Shown here: piece by piece, positions 1 to 4,626 of the stretch | Numbering within the stretch: position 1 is the first letter of the stretch | Layout: every line of letters starts with the position of its first letter | Source of the DNA: Ga0077527 sp964486865 | GTDB taxonomy: Bacteria; Pseudomonadota; Gammaproteobacteria; Burkholderiales; SG8-41 | NCBI GenBank assembly: GCA_964486865.1 | Contig: CAZAOZ010000094.1 | Span: forward strand, 1 to 7,225 | DNA length: 7,225 bases | Direction of reading: 5' to 3' | The notes under the pieces: model-generated | The model's database searches: none | Seen by the model: the letters and a program-made list of their open reading frames with translations, nothing else | Told to the model about the DNA's origin: nothing | Program-made: the position numbers and the translations under genes

Positions 1-102
1 GCGGGTGGGCTCGGCGGGTTCATGGGCGGCAAGGATGCATTTCCATTGAGCGTCAAACGGTGGCTGCTGCAGCATGAAGGCATCATCAGCGAACAACATT
101 GA
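1..102 (+). CDS. C-terminal end of probable methylated-DNA--[protein]-cysteine S-methyltransferase (partial)
   Basis: The frame starting at base 1 is open for 33 residues and ends with TGA at 100-102; the 5' part lies outside the window. The tail contains GGFMGGKDAF followed by VKRWLLQHEG. From family knowledge, Ogt/MGMT proteins end with a glycine-rich turn and a conserved (R/K)-x-WLL-x-HEG helix just after the Cys-His-Arg active-site block, which would be upstream here. Such enzymes move the alkyl group from O6-alkylguanine to their own cysteine in a single-turnover repair reaction in the cytoplasm. The stop lies 29 nt inside xerD, so the two genes are probably translated from one mRNA. The active-site cysteine cannot be seen, so the call rests on the C-terminal signature alone. 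Confidence 0.6.
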   Translation, partial: AGGLGGFMGGKDAFPLSVKRWLLQHEGIISEQH

Positions 103-973
103 CGGGTTTTGCGACGCGCTGTGGCTGGAGGACGGCCTCTCGCGCAACACGCTCGACAGTTATCGCCGCGACCTGCAGCAGTTCGCGGCGTGGCTGCAGG
201 CGCACGGCGGTCATGACCTGCTCGCGGCTGATCAGGCGCTGATCCAGGAATATCTCGCGCACAAGTTCCGCACCAGGGCGCGCGCGTCCAGCGCCGCGCG
301 GCTGCTCTCCAGCCTGAAGCGTTTTTATCGCCATGCCATCCGCCAGAACACCATCAAGGCGGATCCGACGCTGCGCATCGATACGCCCAAGCTGCCGCGC
401 GCGCTGCCCAAGACGCTGACCGAAGCCGACGTGGAATCATTGCTGGCCGCGCCGGCGCTCGATCAGTCGCTGGGCCTGCGCGATCGCGCGATGCTCGAGG
501 TGCTGTATGCCAGCGGCCTGCGCGTGTCGGAGCTGGTGACGCTGAATGTGTCGCAGGTCAGCCGCGACATGGGCGTGGTACGGGTGCTGGGCAAGGGCTC
601 CAAGGAGCGGCTGGTGCCGCTCGGCGAAGAAGCACTGGCATGGATCGAGCGCTATCTGCGCGAAGCGCGGCCGAAACTGCTGAAGGGCAAGGCGAGCGAC
701 GCGCTGTTCGTCACCGCGCGCGCCGCGGCGATGACGCGCCAGTCATTCTGGCATCTGCTCAAGCGTTACGCCGCGCAGGCCGGACTGGGTAAACCGATTT
801 CGCCGCACACGCTGCGTCATGCGTTCGCAACGCATTTGCTCAATCACGGTGCCGATCTGCGCGTGGTGCAGCTGCTGCTGGGCCATTCGGATATTTCGAC
901 GACGCAGATTTACACCCACGTCGCGCAGGAGCGCATGAAGCAGTTGCATGCGAAGCATCATCCGCGGGGGTGA
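74..973 (+). CDS. xerD: Site-specific tyrosine recombinase XerD
   Basis: This encodes 299 residues, the usual XerD length (E. coli XerD has 298). With XerC, XerD resolves chromosome dimers at dif near the replication terminus, activated by FtsK. An N-terminal SAM-like DNA-binding domain covers about residues 8-95, including LDSYRRDL and SSAARLLSSLKRFYRHA. The catalytic domain covers about 110-290. The full tyrosine recombinase set is visible: R150 (SGLRVSEL), K174 (GKGSKERL), H245 and R248 (SPHTLRHAFATHLL), H271 (LLLGHSD) and the nucleophile Y280 (TTQIYTHV). The remaining C-terminal tail ends HHPRG, like E. coli XerD. The sequence fits XerD better than XerC from memory of the E. coli proteins. 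ATG 74 is the only usual start after an in-frame stop at 47-49 and aligns with the family start. No clear Shine-Dalgarno precedes it, so translation may be coupled to the overlapping upstream gene. Confidence 0.96.
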   Translation: MKASSANNIDGFCDALWLEDGLSRNTLDSYRRDLQQFAAWLQAHGGHDLLAADQALIQEYLAHKFRTRARASSAARLLSSLKRFYRHAIRQNTIKADPTLRIDTPKLPRALPKTLTEADVESLLAAPALDQSLGLRDRAMLEVLYASGLRVSELVTLNVSQVSRDMGVVRVLGKGSKERLVPLGEEALAWIERYLREARPKLLKGKASDALFVTARAAAMTRQSFWHLLKRYAAQAGLGKPISPHTLRHAFATHLLNHGADLRVVQLLLGHSDISTTQIYTHVAQERMKQLHAKHHPRG

Positions 974-989
974 GCCCCGTCTGCTATTT

Positions 990-1213
990 CAAGTTCGCCG
1001 GGGGCGGCCCGGCGGCCGGTTACTTTCTCTTGCTTCGCCAAGAGAAAGTAACCAAAGAGAAGGCGACCCAGGCTCGCCGCCCTGCGGGTTCCCTGCGCTG
1101 CTCGCCAGGTCAGGCGGCTGCGGAACTCGCCCTTGCCGCTAAGCGGCAAGGACTCAGACAGTCCTCGCCGACGACCCCTGACCTGGCTGTGCTGCTCGGC
1201 GGCTCACATGGGG
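990..1213 (+). repeat. Repeat copy A (left arm of the palindrome)
   Basis: Folding elements seen by direct pairing are as follows. A 6-bp GC stem pairs 997-1002 with 1008-1013. A 15-bp perfect stem pairs 1018-1032 with 1039-1053 around loop CTTCGC. A short CCC/GGG hairpin spans 1080-1088. An 11-bp stem pairs 1104-1114 with 1177-1187 and encloses a 9-bp hairpin, 1131-1139 with 1143-1151 (loop TAA). None of these is followed by a U-tract, so they do not look like intrinsic terminators. The copy begins 16 bp after the xerD stop and would be transcribed with xerD by read-through. Confidence 0.85.
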
Positions 1214-1278
1214 ATTTTGTTTCGCGTTGCGCCGTAAGTCGCTGCATTACTGAAGTGGAGTACGCCAACCACCCCATT

Positions 1279-1500
1279 CCCCTTATGAGCCGCCGAGCAG
1301 CGGAGTCGTTCCGGGGGAAGTCGGCGAGCACTGTCTGAGCCCTCGCGTTGTTTGCGAGGGCGAGTTGCGCAGCCGCCTGGAACGATGAGCAGCACAGGGG
1401 AGTCCGAAGGACCGGCGAATCAGGGGCCGCCTTCTTTTGATTACTTTTCTTGGCGGAGCAAGAAAAGTAATCAGCCGCCGGGCTGCCCCCGGCGAAGTTG
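1279..1500 (-). repeat. Repeat copy B (right arm, inverted)
   Basis: This is the inverted partner of copy A. Equivalent structures occur at matching places with different bases. The terminal GC stem pairs 1477-1482 with 1488-1493. The perfect 15-bp stem pairs 1438-1452 with 1459-1473. The short hairpin GTCC-GAA-GGAC lies at 1402-1412. The enclosing stem pairs 1306-1315 with 1376-1385, including one G-T pair. The inner 8-bp hairpin pairs 1339-1346 with 1354-1361. The last 50 bp before folB's stop (1501-1551) lie outside the repeat and hold nothing I recognise. Confidence 0.85.
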
Positions 1501-1551
1501 CATTGCTCGGCGGATCACAAAGGGTGCAGATTTCGCAGGGGAAATGCTGTC

Positions 1552-1908
1552 TTAAGAACGCTTGCCGCGCTCGATGGTGACGCCGAGTTTTTTGACGCCG
1601 GCGAGCGGCGCCAGTTTGGCGATGCTCACCCGCAGCCACGGCGCCTTGAAATCCCGGATGATCAGTTGCGCGATGGATTCGGCGGCGTGTTCGAGCAGCG
1701 CGAAGTGCTGTTGCTCGAACAATTTTTTTATTTCATTGACTACCGTGGCGTAATCGATGGTGTCTTCGATGCGGTCGCTCTGCGCCGCATGCGCTCCGCG
1801 CAGGCCGATTTCCAGGTCGAGCTGGATGGTCTGCGCCACCTGCTGTTCCCACGCATAGATGCCGATGCGGGTTTCGATGCGCAGTTCGTTGATGAATATG
1901 ATGTCCAT
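1552..1908 (-). CDS. folB: Dihydroneopterin aldolase
   Basis: This encodes 118 residues, the normal FolB size. The enzyme cleaves 7,8-dihydroneopterin to 6-hydroxymethyl-7,8-dihydropterin and glycolaldehyde in folate synthesis, usually as a cytoplasmic homo-octamer. The T-fold family signs are visible: MDIIFINELRIETRIGIYAW near the N terminus, with E21 in the WEQ motif; Y53 in DYATVV; E73 in LLEHAAESIA; and the expected catalytic lysine K98 in SIAKLAP, followed by VTIERG near the end. Spacing matches E. coli FolB closely and is less like the epimerase FolX. The ATG at 1908 lines up with the E. coli start, but no good Shine-Dalgarno is present. It diverges from plsY across a 59-bp gap; a possible -10, TAAAAT on the minus strand (1955-1950), would give a short leader. 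Confidence 0.93.
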   Translation of the reverse strand: MDIIFINELRIETRIGIYAWEQQVAQTIQLDLEIGLRGAHAAQSDRIEDTIDYATVVNEIKKLFEQQHFALLEHAAESIAQLIIRDFKAPWLRVSIAKLAPLAGVKKLGVTIERGKRS

Positions 1909-1933
1909 GGAGTGCGTGGCGGGTGACTTGCGC

Positions 1934-1939
1934 TAGAAT
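1934..1939 (+). promoter_or_regulatory. Possible plsY -10 box (TAGAAT)
   Basis: This is one mismatch from TATAAT, 29 nt before the proposed TTG start of plsY. No convincing -35 is seen. Its position supports starting plsY at 1968 rather than at the in-frame GTG at 1923, because the latter would put this box inside the coding region. Confidence 0.35.
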
Positions 1940-1949
1940 CGCGCAGGTC

Positions 1950-1955
1950 ATTTTA
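1950..1955 (-). promoter_or_regulatory. Possible folB -10 box (TAAAAT)
   Basis: Read on the minus strand this is TAAAAT, one mismatch from TATAAT, about 42 nt upstream of the folB ATG. No good -35 is visible at 16-18 bp. It lies in the short gap shared with plsY and overlaps by one base the A of the plsY ribosome binding site. Confidence 0.35.
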
Positions 1956-1960
1956 GGGGA
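1955..1960 (+). promoter_or_regulatory. plsY ribosome binding site that fixes a TTG start
   Basis: AGGGGA is followed by a 7-nt spacer and TTG at 1968. It is a good Shine-Dalgarno match at normal spacing. The alternative GTG at 1923 has no comparable site. Confidence 0.7.
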
Positions 1961-1967
1961 TATTGCG

Positions 1968-2573
1968 TTGACCATACTAATCATCGTCATTACCGCGTAC
2001 CTGATCGGATCGGTTTCGTTCGCCGTCGTGGTGAGCCGCGCATGGCGCCTGCCCGATCCCCGCGAGTACGGCTCGGGCAATCCGGGCGCCACCAATGTGC
2101 TGCGTACCGGCCACAAATCCGCGGCGGTGCTGACATTGCTCGGCGACTGCCTCAAGGGCTGGCTGGCGGTATTTGTCGCCGGACAGTCGATCACCCATGG
2201 TGCGGAGCCGGTCATGGCGCTGGCTGCCGTGGCCGTGATCCTCGGCCACATGTACCCGGTGTTTCACGGTTTCCACGGCGGCAAGGGCGTGGCGACGTCG
2301 CTGGGCGTGCTGCTCGCATTGAACTGGATACTGGCGCTGGCGACGCTGACGACCTGGATCACCATCGCGGTGTTCTTCCGCTACTCGTCGCTGGCGGCGC
2401 TGATTGCCGCGCTGTTCGCGGCGTTCTTCACGCTGATCCTGTACCACTACGCGCACCCGTTTGTCGCGGCAGTCGCGGTAGTCGCCACATTGCTGATCTG
2501 GCGGCATCGCGCCAACATACGCAATCTGCTGGCCGGCAAGGAAGGCCGGATCGGCGCCAAGGCCGGGTCCTAA
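1968..2573 (+). CDS. plsY: Glycerol-3-phosphate acyltransferase PlsY (acyl-phosphate dependent)
   Basis: This encodes 201 residues from TTG 1968 (E. coli PlsY has 205). It is an inner-membrane enzyme that transfers the acyl group from acyl-phosphate, made by PlsX, to the sn-1 position of glycerol-3-phosphate, giving lysophosphatidic acid. Hydrophobic segments lie near residues 2-22, 53-72, 82-99, 111-137 and 140-178. The conserved loop motifs are present: GSGNPGATNVLRTGH at 35-49, H94-MYPVFHGFHGGKGVAT at 94-110, and FRYSSLAAL around 137-145. The TTG is chosen because AGGGGA sits 7 nt upstream and the protein then begins directly with the first membrane helix; an in-frame GTG at 1923 would add 15 residues. 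The TAA at 2571-2573 overlaps the stop codon of the convergent tsaD. Confidence 0.94.
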   Translation: MTILIIVITAYLIGSVSFAVVVSRAWRLPDPREYGSGNPGATNVLRTGHKSAAVLTLLGDCLKGWLAVFVAGQSITHGAEPVMALAAVAVILGHMYPVFHGFHGGKGVATSLGVLLALNWILALATLTTWITIAVFFRYSSLAALIAALFAAFFTLILYHYAHPFVAAVAVVATLLIWRHRANIRNLLAGKEGRIGAKAGS

Positions 2574-3586
2574 GAAAGACTGGCCAGATCCCAGCGCGGC
2601 CGCACGGCGTAGCCCCGCGTAGCTGGCGCAGCCTGCGGATTTTTCTGCAGCCGCAGCGCGCCGGCAAAAGCAATCATCGCGCCGTTGTCGGTGCAGAATT
2701 CCAGCGGCGGATAAAACACCGTGCAGCCGACCCGCTGTGCGGCAGCCGTCAGTTGAGTGCGCAACCGGCGGTTGGCGCCGACGCCGCCGGCCACCACCAG
2801 CCTGTCGAGCCCGGTCTGATCAACGGCTGCCAATGCTTTGGCGACCAGCACATCAACGATGGCCGCCTGCAGTTCCGCGGCAAGGTCGGCGCGGCCCTGG
2901 GCGTCGAGCGCCGTCTGGCGCACCACGGTCAGCACCGCGGTTTTCAGGCCGCTGAAACTGAAATCGAGGTTGTCACTGCGCAGCATCGGCCGCGGCAGCG
3001 GATATTTGCCGGCGTGGCCGGATTCGGCGAGCGCGGCCAGCGCCGGACCGCCCGGATAACCGAGGCCCAGCAGTTTCGCCGATTTGTCGAAGGCTTCGCC
3101 GGCGGCATCGTCCAGTGTTTCGCCGAGCAGCGTGTAATCGCCGACGCCGCCCACGCGCATCAACTGGGTGTGGCCGCCGGAGACCAGCAATGCGATGAAC
3201 GGGAATGCCGGTGCGGGATCGGCCAGCAGCGGAGACAGCAGGTGGCCTTCGAGGTGATGCACGGCGAGGGCCGGAATGCGCAGCGCGTGGGCAAGGCTGG
3301 CACCGATGCCGGCGCCGACCAGCAGGGCGCCGGCCAGGCCGGGGCCTGCGGTATAGGCGATGGCATCCAGTTCGGCCAGGGTCGCGCCGGCCCGGCGCAG
3401 CACTTCCCGGGTCAGCGGCAAAACCCGGCGGATATGGTCGCGGGAGGCCAGTTCCGGCACCACCCCGCCGTAATCGGCGTGCAGGGCGACCTGGGAGTGC
3501 AGGGCGTGGGCCAGCAGGCCGCGCCCGGTGTCATAGAGGGCGATGCCGGTTTCGTCGCAGGAGGTTTCGATGCCGAGTACGAGCAC
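2570..3586 (-). CDS. tsaD: tRNA N6-threonylcarbamoyladenosine synthesis catalytic subunit TsaD
   Basis: This encodes 338 residues, the usual length (E. coli TsaD/YgjD has 337). With TsaB and TsaE, TsaD transfers the threonylcarbamoyl group from TsaC-made threonylcarbamoyl-AMP to A37 of tRNAs reading ANN codons. The ASKHA-fold and metal-site signatures are clear: GIETSCDETG at 5-14, the metal ligands H111 and H115 in HHLEGH, SGGHT at 136-140, DDAAGEAFDK at 159-168, SFSGLKTAV at 210-218, GGVGANRRLR at 267-276 and D300 in CTDNGAMIA. The start is GTG 3586; no other start lies near it in frame and the protein then begins MLVLGIETS like the family. No strong Shine-Dalgarno is seen. It faces away from rpsU, a common arrangement in proteobacteria, and its stop overlaps that of plsY. 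Confidence 0.96.
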   Translation of the reverse strand: MLVLGIETSCDETGIALYDTGRGLLAHALHSQVALHADYGGVVPELASRDHIRRVLPLTREVLRRAGATLAELDAIAYTAGPGLAGALLVGAGIGASLAHALRIPALAVHHLEGHLLSPLLADPAPAFPFIALLVSGGHTQLMRVGGVGDYTLLGETLDDAAGEAFDKSAKLLGLGYPGGPALAALAESGHAGKYPLPRPMLRSDNLDFSFSGLKTAVLTVVRQTALDAQGRADLAAELQAAIVDVLVAKALAAVDQTGLDRLVVAGGVGANRRLRTQLTAAAQRVGCTVFYPPLEFCTDNGAMIAFAGALRLQKNPQAAPATRGYAVRPRWDLASLS

Positions 3587-3627
3587 GGGAGGGTGGCCGG
3601 GGCGGCGCGGGCGGGGTGCCCGATACC

Positions 3628-3656
3628 TGTAAATTCTGGCTGAATCTGGTTATAAT
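3628..3656 (+). promoter_or_regulatory. rpsU promoter (sigma-70 type)
   Basis: A perfect TATAAT lies at 3651-3656, 40 nt ahead of the rpsU ATG. The best -35 at 17-bp spacing is TGTAAA (3628-3633), a three-of-six match. The bases after the -10, ACCGCGC, are GC-rich; such discriminators are a known feature of promoters repressed under the stringent response, so growth-rate control is a reasonable inference. Confidence 0.7.
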
Positions 3657-3696
3657 ACCGCGCTTTGCCACATTACCGACCCTGCTTCGAGGTTTC

Positions 3697-3909
3697 ATGA
3701 CTACAGTACGCGTGAAAGAAAACGAGCCGTTTGAAGTCGCCCTGCGCCGCTTCAAGCGCACCGTGGAAAAAACGGGCCTGCTGACCGAACTGCGCGCCCG
3801 CGAGTTCTATGAAAAGCCGACTTCGGAGCGCAAGCGCAAGCTCGCCGCCGCAGTCAAGCGCACGCACAAGCGTCTGCGCTCGCAGTTGCTGCCGCCGAAG
3901 ATGTACTAG
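3697..3909 (+). CDS. rpsU: 30S ribosomal protein S21
   Basis: This encodes 70 residues (71 in E. coli before processing). S21 is a small basic protein of the 30S platform near the anti-Shine-Dalgarno end of 16S rRNA and helps initiation on natural mRNAs. The sequence shows the family pattern: a short acidic start (VRVKENEPFEVALRRFKR), TGLLTELRAREFYEKPTSERKRK in the middle, and a lysine/arginine-rich helix ending with LLPPKMY. GAGG at 3689-3692 lies 4 nt before the ATG. It is the first gene of the macromolecular-synthesis cluster, has its own promoter and is followed by a hairpin terminator that can separate its output from that of dnaG and rpoD. Confidence 0.97.
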   Translation: MTTVRVKENEPFEVALRRFKRTVEKTGLLTELRAREFYEKPTSERKRKLAAAVKRTHKRLRSQLLPPKMY

Positions 3910-3934
3910 AAGAAGCGCGCCGCAATTTTGTCGT

Positions 3935-3968
3935 AAAAGGGTGCAGGGGCAACGCCTCGCACCCTTTT
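3935..3968 (+). terminator. Intrinsic terminator or attenuator after rpsU
   Basis: A 10-bp perfect stem pairs 3935-3944 (AAAAGGGTGC) with 3959-3968 (GCACCCTTTT) around a 14-nt loop. The U-rich part is the four T of the 3' arm, followed by GTCATTT, so the tract is short and read-through is likely. It starts 25 nt after the rpsU stop and ends 31 nt before yqeY. In E. coli a partial terminator between rpsU and dnaG does the same job of making more S21 than primase; the parallel is an inference. Confidence 0.8.
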
Positions 3969-3999
3969 GTCATTTGCAAGACCAGGCTGGAGCAATCCC

Positions 4000-4449
4000 A
4001 TGGCACTGCGCGAACAAATCAATGATGACCTCAAGGCCGCGATGCGCGGCGGCGATGCCGCGCGCCGCGACACCATCCGGCTGCTGTTGGCTGCGCTGAA
4101 ACAGCGCGAAGTCGATGAGCGCAAGGCGCTGACCGATGCCGATGTGCTCGGCATCATCGAGAAAATGATCAAGCAGCGCCGCGACTCCATCGCCCAGTTC
4201 GAACAGGGCGGTCGCCAGGATCTTGCCGACAAGGAAAAGCAGGAGCTGGCGTTGCTGCAGGCCTATATGCCGCAGGCGCTGGGCGAGGGCGAAATCACCG
4301 CGGCGGTGGCGGCGGCGATCGCCGAAACCGGCGCTGCCGGGCCGGCCGACATGGGCAAGGTCATGGCCGTGCTGAAGCCGAAACTGGCCGGCCGCGCCGA
4401 CATGTCGAAAGTATCGGCCACCGTGAAGGCGCAGTTGACGAAAACGTAG
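4000..4449 (+). CDS. yqeY: GatB/YqeY domain-containing protein
   Basis: This encodes 149 residues, typical of the free-standing YqeY family. The fold is a two-part helical domain resembling the tail of GatB, the amidotransferase subunit that handles Glu-tRNA(Gln)/Asp-tRNA(Asn); the exact cellular role of free YqeY is not established. Family blocks are visible: MALREQINDDLKAAMRGGD at the start, LLLAALKQREVDER at 28-41, IIEKMIKQRRDSIAQFEQGGR, then EKQELALLQAYMPQAL, and the C-terminal MGKVMAVLKPKLAGRADMSK. ATG 4000 is supported by GGAG at 3988-3991 and by the family start; an in-frame upstream start at 3967 adds residues unlike the family. Its position between rpsU and dnaG is usual in many beta- and gammaproteobacteria. 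The last codons form the first unit of a 17-nt tandem repeat. Confidence 0.93.
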   Translation: MALREQINDDLKAAMRGGDAARRDTIRLLLAALKQREVDERKALTDADVLGIIEKMIKQRRDSIAQFEQGGRQDLADKEKQELALLQAYMPQALGEGEITAAVAAAIAETGAAGPADMGKVMAVLKPKLAGRADMSKVSATVKAQLTKT

Positions 4450-4491
4450 CGCGTTGTAAAACGTAGCGCGTTGTCAAACGTAGCCCGTTGT
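4441..4491 (+). repeat. Three tandem 17-nt units spanning the yqeY stop codon
   Basis: Units lie at 4441-4457, 4458-4474 and 4475-4491. The first two are identical (AAAACGTAGCGCGTTGT); the third differs at two positions (first A to C, and GCG to CCC in the middle). The first unit holds the last Lys-Thr codons and the TAG stop of yqeY, so the copies lie in the 3' untranslated region. The pattern fits replication slippage. Confidence 0.9.
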
Positions 4492-4558
4492 TTTTGTTGG
4501 CGTTTCAGAACGCCGCGCAACACATGCATCGCAACCGGTGGTGCGCGGCTCTCTACCC

Positions 4559-4564
4559 TATAAT
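4559..4564 (+). promoter_or_regulatory. Probable dnaG promoter -10 box
   Basis: A perfect TATAAT lies 62 nt before the dnaG ATG in the 177-bp yqeY-dnaG gap. The -35 region at 16-18 bp spacing has no good match (GC-rich, around CGGTGG), so the promoter may be weak or need an activator. An imperfect inverted repeat (4515-4523 with 4538-4546, one mismatch) overlaps the -35 position. Confidence 0.55.
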
Positions 4565-4626
4565 CTGCCGGTACTTTTGGGCCGCATCCCGCAGCCCGTT
4601 CTGACGTGGGGCACTCGGCAGCGCGC

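Larger units (their letters stand above)
990..1500. repeat. 511-bp imperfect palindromic element: two inverted, diverged copies of a structured intergenic repeat
   Basis: The gap between xerD and folB (974-1551) has no convincing gene and is mostly this element. Bases 990-1213 align with the reverse complement of 1279-1500 along their whole length, leaving a 65-bp core (1214-1278). The outer ends match best: the first 27 bases of each copy, up to the start of the hairpin, differ at only three positions. Each copy carries a GC-rich terminal hairpin, a 15-bp perfect hairpin and three further stems. Conserved blocks such as GGCGGCTGCG and CTCAGACAGT lie between the stems. I see no transposase, no clear target-site duplication and no credible protein. 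The general style, a palindrome followed by AAAGAGAAGGCG, recalls dispersed intergenic repeats in beta- and gammaproteobacteria; this is memory, not a search. Confidence 0.85.

Noticed and set aside
965..979. Short hairpin CGGGG-CCCCG at the xerD stop as a terminator
   Set aside because: It has only five pairs, includes the stop codon and has no T-tract.
1018..1053. The 15-bp perfect hairpin as the xerD intrinsic terminator
   Set aside because: The stem is strong but is followed by AAAGAGAAGG on the plus strand, not T residues; its copy at 1438-1473 also lacks a T-tract in either direction.
970..1338. Open frame of 122 codons through the left repeat (contains GYFLLLRQEKVTKEKATQ)
   Set aside because: It is a translation of the palindromic repeat, with no ribosome binding site or codon pattern of its neighbours. 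Proteins of this look are, from memory, common false predictions over this type of intergenic repeat.
990..1500. CRISPR array or insertion sequence
   Set aside because: The repeats are two inverted copies without regular spacers, and no transposase frame is present.
974..1551. A dif or other XerCD core site near xerD
   Set aside because: No 28-bp site with the usual AT-rich inverted arms was seen; the palindromes are much longer and of different composition.
1501..1551. Terminator for folB in the minus direction
   Set aside because: Only a 5-bp ATTTC/GAAAT pairing is present without a following T-tract.
1283..1639. Minus-strand 118-codon open frame running from folB's 3' end into the right repeat
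   Set aside because: It overlaps folB in another frame and otherwise translates repeat copy B; no family is recognised.
2042..3643. Long plus-strand frame (533 codons) across plsY and antisense to tsaD
   Set aside because: This is a shadow caused by high-GC codon use; plsY and tsaD are both clear in their own frames, and the product is low-complexity and rich in Arg, Gly and Gln.
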